Of a stretch of DNA of 64,000 nucleotides, positions 45,404-54,939 are shown piece by piece. A program made the translations under genes and the position numbers. The number at the start of each line of letters is the position of its first letter. The first letter of the stretch is position 1. Below the pieces are notes generated by a model, which was not told the DNA's origin, did no database searches, and saw only the letters and a program-made list of their open reading frames with translations. Origin of the DNA: Diphasiastrum complanatum (taxonomy: Eukaryota; Streptophyta; Lycopodiopsida; Lycopodiales; Lycopodiaceae); contig CM055095.1 of the NCBI GenBank assembly GCA_029204225.1, forward strand, positions 10,819,506 to 10,883,505, read 5' to 3'.

Positions 45404-45545
45404 TTTGTCAACATCAAGTACTGAGAATCCTGCCAGGTAAATGTCAATCCTAATGCATCAGTCAAGAGATTCAAGTATTGACGTTCACTCAAAATACTGA
45501 TATAGTTGAAAAAGAACTGTCCTTTTCCTTTGGTTATAGACCATA
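45404..45545 (+). repeat. third, short copy of the gag-module start
   Basis: TCAACATCAAGTACTGAGAA and about 120 following bases match 44448 and 48300. It directly follows the truncated gag of copy 1. Confidence 0.75.
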
Positions 45546-47034
45546 GTTAGTCTTCATACAGAGATGAGTGGCCAAGCATTCCAACCAGCGCACAATAGCT
45601 TATAGGCCAGCATTGAATGCAGTCATCAAAAATAAGGAGAAGTGCGACCATCAGAGAGTAAAAATCAACAGTAATAAGAATGTGTTGTCCCACAGAAAGC
45701 CATCACACTTTTCTATCATAGTTTGCATGAGCTATCTCACTTTCCGTAGCATGATGACTACAATATTACTTCACAAGAGTTATAGTAAAGCAGATCCAGC
45801 ACACCCTGTCTTTCCAAAATCTAGATTTCTGAGTTTTTGAGAGCAATAAGGAGTAGTAATGATGAACGCCATTCTCCAAACGTTCCAAGACCTCCAATCA
45901 TCATCGACAAGTATCAACTGAGTGCCACAGAACCATCGAAAGCAACTTCAAAGCTGAGTGCAGCCAATGTTCAAAGAATTTTGCCAATCCATCGCTGCTC
46001 TAGAATGCAATGAGAAGTGTTTATGTTGATTAGAGGCGCACCCAGCCCACATAGTCCCGTGTGAATGCGTTAGTGTGAATAGCCAATTTAGGAGGATCAA
46101 TTATTCAAAGATAGCAGAGAGTCAGAGAAGCCAACGGATCAGCATAAGTGAAAGACAGAGAGATGTCTTGAGGAAAGCCGGTTGTTTGCAAAAAACCTCC
46201 AGGTATTTCTTGTCATGATATTGTTGTGAACTTGTGAATCGATGGACTGATTGTCGAAGTAGTATAGAATGAATGGTGGGTTGTCACTGTTCTTAATCAA
46301 TGGTGTATGAAAGCTATTGTATACCTCTATGGGTTGTGACACAAGTGATTCCAGTATGTAGAGCCTCTTGCTATTGTCATCACTACTGGTTTTTAATCAT
46401 GCCAAGTATGATGCTGTTAGAACAATGATTAGTCTTGTCTAAAACTAGGCTGGAATTCTGCCATCGATAACTTGTAAAGGAATAATTTTTGTCTATCATA
46501 ACGTTTCTGGCTGTATACAAATAAATGATGATAATCTTGTGGAAAGTTGAGTATATACTTGATTGAAAGCAAGTGTTATAAGGCTTGTTATGTCATTAAC
46601 AAGGTTTGTTCAGTAATGAAGATAAATGACTAGATTGCGTGTGTATGGGGAATGATATTTGAAGTTATAGAAGTTTGATGGGTTGATTGTATATTTGATC
46701 AACAAATCTTTATAAGTAATATTTGTTGTTTTGTATTGAAAAATGAAGAAATAGCTGACCCTCTTGACACACAAATGCGACTTCAATGCCCGTCGAGGGT
46801 GAAACACAACTGCCGGGCTGGGAAAGAACAAATTCTGATAGTGAAGGTTCCGCAAATAGAAACAACCCACCCCAGTTACACGTTAAAACACACGGGCCTT
46901 GGGAGGCAAGAACACTCGACCACCTAACTCCCAAGGTGGGTCGAACCCATGAGCATAGAAAGGCTGAGTGAAGACCGCAAAAGTGTAAAAGTCAACGTTA
47001 ATGGCTTAAATGGTAGTGGAAGCCAATTGACGCT
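45546..47034. other. no recognised gene
   Basis: Contains short ORFs (45568-45840 plus strand, 46139-46342 minus strand, 46610-46934 minus strand) without known similarity. It is AT-rich from 46400 to 46740. Confidence 0.3.
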
Positions 47035-47289
47035 ATGTCCACGCGCTTCGCAGGAGTATCAAAAGAAGTATCACAAACACCCCCGAATATCCCTTACGTC
47101 GATCTGTTTGACCAATATCTAGAGTCGCCTAGAACCGCTAATACCGCCAACATACATTCAGAAGATAGACCCAGGAATAGAAATCAACGAATACTATACC
47201 AACACCCTGAACTAGTCGTGAATATATCAAGTGATGTGTTATCTGAGGACCCTATTGATAATCTCAGCTTAGAAGTGAGAACCGCTTGA
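47035..47289 (+). other. 84-codon ORF, unrecognised
   Basis: Reads through VSQTPPNIPYVDLFDQYLES to VVNISSDVLSEDPIDNL. It lies between a mixed intergenic stretch and a block shared with 40.6 kb, so it may be part of a retroelement leader or accessory ORF. Weak support. Confidence 0.2.
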
Positions 47290-48299
47290 GTCGTTCGGGT
47301 TAAATCTCACAAGATTTTTGGCTACAAATCTCTTTGGGATCCCTCAAACGATTTTTATCCCAGAATCCTTGGGATTCTGTTAGATCCTACCTAGGTTTCA
47401 GAGTCAGATTTCATAGAATTCTAGGTCAATAGTATGAATGGTGGCACCACTCATATATTGTCCTGTCCTACACATAGATGGATGGATGGCCATAGGGTTT
47501 GTTACCCTCGACACACAACATGACAGTGTGAGCACCAGAGATTTAGCCACTGAAATAGTTAGAGAAGTACGACAATTCCGAATTTGTATTTACTAGTCGC
47601 ATAGATCGTGTATGGGTACTATTGTCCACCACTTTCACCCGACTACGCCAAGGACATAAGAGAGTTAGCATACCAGATTCTAAGAGAGTAGAAGTGACAA
47701 AAACACCATCGTAACTCGATATTCAGTTTATCTCCCAAGCGGTCATACCTCTAAGATCCTGGAAAACTCTTATTGATCTAGGAGTACGGGGTCATTAGGA
47801 TGGCCCTTGGGATTGGAAACAGCGTTACCCTGATCACTCGCGCAAGGGCATTGTGGGCCCTTTCCCCGCTGGGGATCTTCTGATGGGACCAGTTCCTCTA
47901 CAGAAAATCCACCCAACAACACTGGTGCGTTTGTCGGAAGTGCAGAATCCGTGAGAGAAATATCACTTGGAATGTACTTGTTCGTCTTGTTGTCTGCATT
48001 AGTTGTTGACTGATTGTTGCTTGAAGTGAGCTTATGCAGTTTCACCGTTCTGATGAAATCGATCTACAAAGCCTAGGTTCACTATTGTTGAGCGTCACTG
48101 ACCCGTCAGACGCCACCATGGGAGTGCAGAACTTGTGAAAAATATGGTTTGGAAAGTAATTGTCCATGTTGTTGTCTACATTATCAATTGAGTAGGTATC
48201 CATTTTCACCATTCTAAAGAAGATGATCTATGAAACCCACATTCGTCATTGTTGAGCGTGATTTGACTCGTCAAATGCCAACACAAGTGCATCTATCTT
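47290..48299. repeat. leader-like sequence with a 170-bp tandem duplication
   Basis: The block around 47938-48115 (GTGCAGAA..GAGAAATAT, TTGTTGTCTGCATTA, GTTGAGCGTCACTGACCCGTC) is followed by a diverged copy at 48125-48282 (GTTGTTGTCTACATTA, GTTGAGCGTGATTTGACTCGTC). The block at 47758-47890 is shared with 40575-40700. No coding gene is visible. Confidence 0.5.
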
Positions 48300-49870
48300 C
48301 ATTTATCAACATCAAGTACTAAGAATTCCGCTAGGCATATGTCAAACCTAATGCATTAGTCAAGAGATTCAACTATTGACGTTCACTCAAAATACTAATA
48401 TAGTTGAAAGAATTGCCCTTTTTCTTTGGTTATAAACCATATGATATGACAGTGGTTAGCATCACACAGTGATGTATGCTGAGCCCACAAATAGAGTATA
48501 GATTTTACAACATTGTCATTGTTAGGAGTACACTGTCTACAACCGCCCCATCCAACATTGTGACATACCCGATGCCCAAGTAGTCGAGCCGAATGGGGAC
48601 CCTTTACCTGAAAACTATTGGATTTCTCTCTTGGTTATGGGGATTATCACAAAAATTAGAAGCTTTATCGGAACCTCCTAGAGATCTTAGTGATTAAGCA
48701 AGAGAGCTAGTCAGAGAATTACAAAACCATGTCCTAAGTAAGAACGAGAGGGTACTAGCCCAAAATATAGAAATAGGACAATTTAAATGCCAACTGGACC
48801 TAGTCAACCAAAAGTTATCTACACCCACCAATCTTGTTTGTCGATTCTGCCGGGGGAGCATCTGAACAAGTATTGTCCTACTACTATTCAGTAGGTATTG
48901 TAGGAAACGTGGCCACCTTGAAGAATGTTGTTGGAAACGTACAGAAGATACACAACCAGGATTATACTCATGCAGGTCCTGATTAGAAGAGATTCAGTTT
49001 AGTAGATGGTAGAATTAGGCCTGTAAGAGTAGTTGACATGCAATAGGATAGATCAATTGAACAAGACCAATTAGTGTACTTTCTTCAGAATCAATCCAGT
49101 AGGCACCATGGCAACCGAGACACTGAACCAATTGTTGTACCAACCAATGTAGACCCCTTGCCCAAACTAAGGAGTGGTACACCAGAATTCCATGGGGCCC
49201 CATATGAAAATGCAAAAGATCATATCAATAATTTCAAGGCTGCTTGTTTAGCTAATGGTATAACTGATCCCCACCATGTGATGATGTATCTCACAATTAT
49301 TTTGACTGGAGTAGCAAGGACATGGTACAATAGTTTATTGGGAGGAACCATTCACGACATCGATACTTTTCACAAACTTTTTCTAACCGAATTTGGCCCT
49401 CATAGGCCTACAATTAATAGTCTAAACCACAATGACAATATGTGGCAAACTAGTCCGGTCATAGGAAGACATACCTACTATGCTTATGCATCAACCACAC
49501 CAGTGAGTATTGAACCTTATCAAGCTGCCAAGGATAGGTTTGTCAGCTATCTGCAAAGAATTCCAAATAGACTAGTAGTCCCACCAGTTTCTCCAATCAG
49601 CCATCTACCAGTACACGTGAGGCATGAGAATACGAGTCCCAACTCAGGCTTGGATGATGTACAAGAGATGTTGACAAATTATTTGGGGAACAAAATTCTC
49701 TCTACACTTGCTTCGGACATAAACATCCTGAAATGTCAACAACAAACGTTAACCCCATCACTAAGTTGTCAAAATTGTCAAGGGAATCACCTTAGTCAGG
49801 ATTGTCCAAACATGACCTACAATTATTACCAAAAGGATGGTCATTTAGAGCAAGAATATTGGGAACGGTA
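48300..49870 (+). pseudogene. Ty3/gypsy gag module, copy 2, with long gag frame
   Basis: After the same non-coding start as copy 1 and a degenerate upstream gag part, a frame of 265 codons (49074-49868) is open. It has the gag domain core (LPKLRSGTPEFHGAPYENAK, MYLTIILTGVARTWYNSLLG, FHKLFLTEFGPHRPT) and a C-terminal knuckle CQNCQGNHLSQDC. A second knuckle, YYQKDGHLEQEYW, has lost both first cysteines to Tyr (copy 1 keeps one). It stops at 49869 and is followed at once by the C-terminal end of pol, so protease, RT and most of integrase are deleted. Confidence 0.75.
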
Positions 49871-49897
49871 AGAAGATAGAGAAACCCTTGTGCCTAG

Positions 49898-50199
49898 AGG
49901 ATCTTACAACCAAGAGCAATCAAATAGAATGATCAAATATGAAAATCTGAAGCCTCCAGTACTTTTTAATTGAGTTTGCTTACAGTAGTAGAAAATATTA
50001 TCTACTACATGTTATAGTTCAATTATGCTTATGTATGATTTTCAACCTAGATCTCTAGTGAATGTGGTTGGCATGTGATATTATGCGTAGTGCTCAAGAC
50101 AGAGCTAAGCACTATGCTGATTTAAGGAGATCTTCCAAAGATTTTTAAAGTTGATGATTGGTTATATCTTAGAAAATCCAAAAGATTCTAGGACTATGC
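49898..50199 (+). repeat. direct repeat of integrase end, copy 1
   Basis: Matches 50941-51306, which retains about 60 extra bases. Both encode, in decayed form, the end of gypsy integrase (DIMRSAQDRAKHYAD, KDFEVDDWVYLTKSKRF). Confidence 0.8.
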
Positions 50200-50600
50200 A
50201 TACTAGAAAGAATTATAATTTGTCTACTAAATATTGTATATCAGTTCAGACTATTAAGAAAATTATTTCTTTAGCTTACGATTTTGATTTGAGGACAAGT
50301 CAACTGCTCATTCAGTAGTTCATGTAAGCTGAAATAATCTAAGTTTACATGAAGGTGATATAGTTGGATCTGATGAGGATCTTACCCATTTGGAAGATTT
50401 ATCACTTGGTGTATCTTTGGAACTTGAAAGAGTACTCAAGATCATAGGTAAATAGTTGAAAAATCATTCTATCTCTGAGTGCTTGATTAGGTGGAAGGGT
50501 CGGATTGAGGATGATGATTCGTGGGAAAGAGTTGAAAGCATAAAGTAGGTCTAGGCCTAGTTTTCACTTTTGACGACCAACGTAGTTCAAGGGGGGGAGA
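49980..50600 (+). pseudogene. chromovirus pol end with chromodomain
   Basis: After the integrase-end block comes a chromodomain-like stretch at about 50416-50548: LERVLKIIGK, a stop, then SISECLIRWKGRIEDDDSWE, matching the pattern YLVKWKG..ATWE used by Ty3/gypsy chromoviruses to target chromatin. A purine tract AAGGGGGGGAGAA (50589-50601) follows. Several stops are present. Confidence 0.7.
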
Positions 50601-50601
50601 A

Positions 50602-50940
50602 TGTTATGTCCATGTACCAAAAAACTCATCAAGATTACACAAAATAAAATTGTTGTCCACAGGTGTGGGTAGTACAGTTACGAACCCTCACCAAGTTTGA
50701 ATCCCAAATCTTCAACCTAAAACTTGATTTGAACGCACCCTCTCAAGACTAGCTTTCTAGCAACAATGGATAGTCCTTTGATCAATGATTATCCTCTTCT
50801 ACTTGGCTCTAATACCATGCTGAAAATATAGTACAAAGGATCGTAAATGAGTCTATTTAAAGCTCCAAGAGTGATTGATTGATTGACACACCTATCCAAT
50901 GCAAAACTAGTCACCAAATCTTGATCTAGATTAGCAAATT
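50602..50940 (+). repeat. chromovirus 3' LTR, left part
   Basis: It begins TGTTATGTCCATGTACC immediately after the purine tract. It is cut off at about 50940 by the repeated integrase-end block, so only about 340 bp can be assigned. Confidence 0.55.
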
Positions 50941-51306
50941 AGGATCTTACAACCAAGAGCAATCAAATAGAATGATCAAATATGAAGATATGAAGCCTCC
51001 AGTACTTTTTAATTGAGTTTGCTTACAATAGTAGAAAATATTCTCTACTACATGTTATAGTTTGTTTATGCTTATGTATGATTTTCGACCAAGATCTCTA
51101 GTGAATGTGGAGACGAAGTCTATTAAATCTAGAAAGTTGTAGATTTCCCACACGATATGTATAGATTGTTGCAATTGGCATGTGATATTATGCGTAGTGC
51201 TCAGGATAGAGCAAAACATTATGCCGATTTTAAGAAATCTCCCAAAGATTTTTGAAGTTGATGATTGGGTATATCTTACAAAATCCAAAAGATTCTAGGA
51301 CTATGC
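50941..51306 (+). repeat. direct repeat of integrase end, copy 2
   Basis: Second copy of 49898-50199 with about 60 more bases (around 51108-51170). The LTR part is thus bracketed by two copies of the same pol segment. Confidence 0.8.
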
Positions 51307-51329
51307 GATTCTAAGGAATTACTATGAGA

Positions 51330-51681
51330 GATGGATTGTATATACAAAAGGCTCTTCCCCACCTCAATTTAAGTGAAAATCCAGCATGTAATATGGAAGA
51401 TGATTGACCATTTTTGTCCTGATTTGTTAATCTTACCTAATCCTTGAGTTTTGCCAAGTTGGTGGCTAGGTTGGTTATCCACCTCCATGATTCACGGAAT
51501 TTGGTCCTATAATCTGGGAATTATGACCAAACAAACCCAACTAGCCATATGAATGATATCTAACCTATCTAGGGTAGCCTACACATGTGGGAACATGGAA
51601 TCACAAATGTGGGACCCACCTATGTGCAATCTAGATGGTTTTGATCAAGCTAGATTTGCCAATTTTTGGCAATTTCTCACA
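51330..51681 (-). repeat. partial copia LTR, minus strand
   Basis: In reverse orientation it starts TGTGAGAAATTGCC, nearly as the solo LTR at 53966 does (TGTGAGAAATTGGC), and holds the shared CACA..TGTG block at 51582-51614. The left end is undefined. Confidence 0.55.
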
Positions 51682-51689
51682 CTCAAAAG

Positions 51690-51775
51690 GCAATGAGCAT
51701 ATGGTGTGCAAACTCTATAAAGCATTGTATGGATTGAAACAATCACCAAGAACATGGTTTTAGAGAAGTAATTCT
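51690..51775 (+). pseudogene. short copia RT fragment
   Basis: [19 protein letters not shown] is the conserved copia RT block before the YVDD motif; a stop follows. No other part of RT is adjacent. Confidence 0.7.
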
Positions 51776-51839
51776 TTTTGAAATTATGTGTAATTTGTAT
51801 TTTGTCAATTTCATGTGTACTTCAATAAGATTTAATATT

Positions 51840-52085
51840 GATTTTGTTCGTATATTACAGATCAAATATCTTTACCACGACTTCATTAACTAATTGTGAC
51901 TTTGAAGAATGCATCAATGGAAAAGAAGATTATAGTTCTAGATATGTGAAAGCTACATATGTAATGGTTTGTGCGATCAGACCTATTAAATGTGGTGAAG
52001 AACTATTCATCAACTATAGCTTCAATCGTCCTCTACCAAGATGTGTACAAAAACTTTTGAGCCAAGCACAAGCATGTGCGTTGTA
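51840..52085 (+). pseudogene. SET-domain-like exon
   Basis: After an acceptor-like TATATTACAG near 51860 the frame reads NIFTTTSLTNCDFEECINGK, then YVKATYVMVCAIRPIKCGEE and LFINYSF, ending QACAL. GEELFINYSF matches the C-terminal signature of SET domains (GEEL.xxY), which carry protein-lysine methyltransferase activity; the NHSC block, if present, is altered to LTNC. Only this exon is recognisable. It lies about 500 bp upstream of the first tnp2-element exon on the same strand, so it may be an exon of, or captured by, the CACTA element. Confidence 0.5.
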
Positions 52086-52598
52086 AATACCAAAAGTACA
52101 TCCTTTTCATTCGAGTTCAATTTGGATGCCTTATTTGACTTTCAATTTAGTTAGGATGTTTCTTTTGGATGTCTAATTTAAGTTCACATTTGATACGATG
52201 TTTGATGTTAAGCTTTTACAAATAATGCTCAATTATCAATATCTTGTTTCAATTTTAATTATAATATAATGTTCGATTAAGATGTCTTATATAAGTTTCA
52301 AATTTGATATGATGTTCGATGTTTAGGTTTTAGAAATAGTGTTCAATTTTCATGTCTTGTTTAAGTTTCAATTTGAATATAATGTTCGATTTTGATGTCA
52401 TATTTAAGTTTCAGTTTGAATGATGCTTAGTGTTTCGATATTTGAATTATAAGATGATATCTTTTATTTGAGAACGTGAATAGTCTTAATAGTGGTATTT
52501 GTGTTTTCTTAATATAATGTTCAATTTTCATATCTTGATTTAAGTTCCACTTTGTATATATTGTTGTTCAATTTTGATGTCTTATTTGTTTTCCCATG
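52086..52598 (+). other. intron-like AT-rich stretch
   Basis: AT-rich, with a repeated phrase (AATGTTCGATTT..GATGTC..TTTAAGTTTCAATTTG) about four to five times between 52140 and 52570. It ends at a CCCATGTTTAAAG acceptor. It may be an intron of the following gene. Confidence 0.45.
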
Positions 52599-53668
52599 TT
52601 TAAAGGAATATAAATCGTCATCTAGTTCTAGTGATGATCAAATACATTCTGTATCCACCACAAGATTGGGATACAATGGGCCACATATAGATCAACTATC
52701 TCGTCGTGAACGGATGGGATTACGAGCTCCCATGATGAGAATAGATGAACAACAACGTCGCAAGACAAATTGGTCTCGACCTAACTCTTCTTCCTCCTCA
52801 AAATCAAGTTCAAGTGATGAACATGATTGTTCTATGCTAGATGAAGTTGAAATTATGAACAACTTGATAAATGATGTCTATGAGCATCATGACAATATGA
52901 AAGAACCCACTGAACACGGTACCGAATCTTTTGTGACTGACGAGGAAAGGAAATTGAGAGACGAATCACATACACCATTATACCCTACAGCAAACACATC
53001 TCGTTTGTCCGCTGCATTGCTTCTATTGAATCTCCAAGCAAAATATAAATGGAGTGATACAAGTGTTACATCTTCATTTGGGTTAAGAAGATTTAATTAT
53101 TTTTTATTTAACTAAGTGTGTACTTGTGTAAGTTAAAAATTTTAGTTGAATAAGCAATTGTGTTTTCCTGTTATGCGAATTCATTTGGTTATGTGCAAGG
53201 TATTGCACAAACTACTCCCATAAGGAAATAGCATGCTAGAGACGAGAGCCGAGGCACGCAAGATGTTGAATGCAATGGGAATGGACTATACACAACATCA
53301 TGCTTGTCCAAAAGATTGCATCTTGTATCGTGGTGAGTATCAAAGACTAAAAAATTTTCCTATATGTGAGACTCCTCGATATCGAGATGATTTGCAAGGA
53401 ACCGCTATCCCAAGCAAGGTGTTGAGACATTTTCCAATAATTCCACGATTGCAACGACTGTTTCATTGCAAATCCCTTGCAGAACTGATGAATTGGCATG
53501 CTAGCCACCATTCTTCAAATGGGGTTATGAGAGTACCCTCAGGTTCTCCTGCATGGAAACACATTGACAAAGAGTATCCATGTTTTGCAAGTGAATCTAG
53601 AAACATAAGATTTGGACTTGCAACAGATGGGGTGAATCCCTTTGGCAAGATGTCAAGCATGTGGTCTA
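52599..53668 (+). pseudogene. CACTA (En/Spm-like) transposase, TNP2 N-terminal part
   Basis: The first exon encodes a Ser-rich segment, GPHIDQLSRRERMGLRA and DEVEIMNNLINDVYEH. A second block from about 53194 has ETRAEARKMLNAMGMDYTQH, HACPKDCILYRGEY, LRHFPIIPRLQRLF, MNWHASHH and NIRFGLATDGVNPFGKMS, all diagnostic of the Transposase family tnp2 domain. The frame ends at a TGA just after SSMWST, exactly where an inverted segment of the same gene begins. The first exon has a deleted relative at 2444-2915. Terminal CACTA repeats were not found. Confidence 0.8.
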
Positions 53669-53960
53669 CTTGAGTGTTTCCATATTGATTCACTCACATT
53701 TTTGAATATATGCATAGGATCAAGCAAATGATTGATCAAAAGTTTATTCCAATATGGTAGACAATGAAAGATAGATAGTCTTTTCATACCATTGATTGGC
53801 TTCGTCTCATATTCAATCCACAGCTTGTGCCAATCTGCCATGGACATTCTCCTTGGAGGCATCCTTGCTTCCGTCTTTCCTCCAAATCCTCTTCTTTGTG
53901 TATGCCGAAACGAATGATCCTCATGCAAGTACTTGCGATGATTTTCATATAAACTTTGCT

Positions 53961-53965
53961 TAGAT
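53961..53965. repeat. target-site duplication TAGAT, left
   Basis: Five bases repeated at 54786-54790 around the solo LTR. Confidence 0.8.
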
Positions 53966-54785
53966 TGTGAGAAATTGGCAAAAATCTAGCTTGGTATTTT
54001 TTATGATAGAAGTTTGTAAGTGAATCTCACATGTGTGGAGGATGTTCCCACGTGTGGAGAATTTTAAAGTAAATCAAAATGTTTGATATAGGGGTCTCAT
54101 AGAAGTTCATAGTCAAGCATTTAGGTGTAGGATGTTGATAGGGTCAAATTTGGCATAGATGGCAAATTATCCATTTCCACTTGTAATGCCAATATTGAGC
54201 CAAAATAGAGCCAAACTTGTGCCAATTAGAGTGTAGACAAGTGTTATGCTTTTGTTTGATGAAGCTTAAGAGGTCCAATAGGATTTAGAGGTGGAACCTT
54301 GTGAGGTCCAATAGAAAATTGAGGTGTGCTTGAATATAGTCCAATAGAATTTAGAGGTGCATGGATCAATGGTCCAATAGGATTAAGAGGTGGCAAAGTG
54401 TGATCCAATCATAGTTAAGCATAGTGATAGCTCATGAATCTATTAGTATCATTGTACTCCTCCTTTTGGATCTAATTGATTTTGAGATTGAGTGGATTTT
54501 TAGTGTCATTGAATTTCTAGCTTTCTCTCTCTACCCGAGAGCTCATGATGGTTTCTCTCTCTCTACCTGAGGAGAGCAGCTTGTTTTTACTTAGAATACT
54601 TTTGGAACACTTCCCACACGTGTGAGTGAGAGTTGGAAGTGATTGAATGCATGTAGTAGTGTGTTTTTGCCATAGAATCAAAGACAGATCTTGAATCTCA
54701 ATCTAGTCTTGATCTTGGTGCATCTACACACCTTAGGAGATCACAAGTACATGTAGTAGACAATCCACATGTGTGAAAATCAACA
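53966..54785 (+). repeat. solo copia LTR, 820 bp
   Basis: It begins TGTGAGAAATTGGCAAAAAT and ends GTGTGAAAATCAACA, and is flanked by TAGAT on both sides. Removing it with one TAGAT restores a continuous tnp2 reading across HSRHLSK. Inside are CACATGTG/CCACGTGTGG near 54029-54055, a 33-bp tandem repeat at 54272-54403 and CCCACACGTGTG at about 54611. The internal part and second LTR were probably lost by recombination between LTRs. Confidence 0.8.
54272..54420 (+). repeat. 33-bp tandem repeat inside the solo LTR
   Basis: GGTCCAATAGGATTTAGAGG-like units start at 54272, 54305, 54338 and 54371, exactly 33 bp apart, with a fifth decayed unit near 54402. A single GGTCCAATAGGATT is also present in the LTR of the intact element (about 57747). 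Confidence 0.85.
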
Positions 54786-54790
54786 TAGAT
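54786..54790. repeat. target-site duplication TAGAT, right
   Basis: Pairs with 53961-53965. Confidence 0.8.
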
Positions 54791-54939
54791 GACGTGAGTG
54801 TCGAGCATCAATATTCGGTCCACAAACGAGACACGCATGATATCTGGAAGCTGTAAAACCTCAAGAAATCAAATGCAATTCGTGTTACTTGTAGATCAAA
54901 AAATTAAACATAAATAGCGAATATAGAAAAAATAAATAT

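Larger units (their letters stand above)
53668..54900 (-). pseudogene. inverted middle segment of the TNP2 gene
   Basis: On the minus strand, an acceptor-like GGTTTTACAG near 54875 precedes ACLVCGPNIDARHSRHLSK. After a solo LTR and a frameshift it continues as YENHRKYLHEDHSFRHTQRR, SIFHCLPYWNKLLINHLLD and PMHIFKNVSESIW. These are consecutive tnp2 motifs (CPxCGP, HRRFL, LPYWxxLLxRHxLDxMHxxKNV) that should follow the plus-strand part at 52599-53668. They lie in the opposite orientation, so this piece of the gene is inverted. Confidence 0.75.

Noticed and set aside
46930-46950. GGGTTCGACCC on the minus strand as a tRNA or SINE B box
   Set aside because: No matching A box, cloverleaf or tail could be found at suitable distance.
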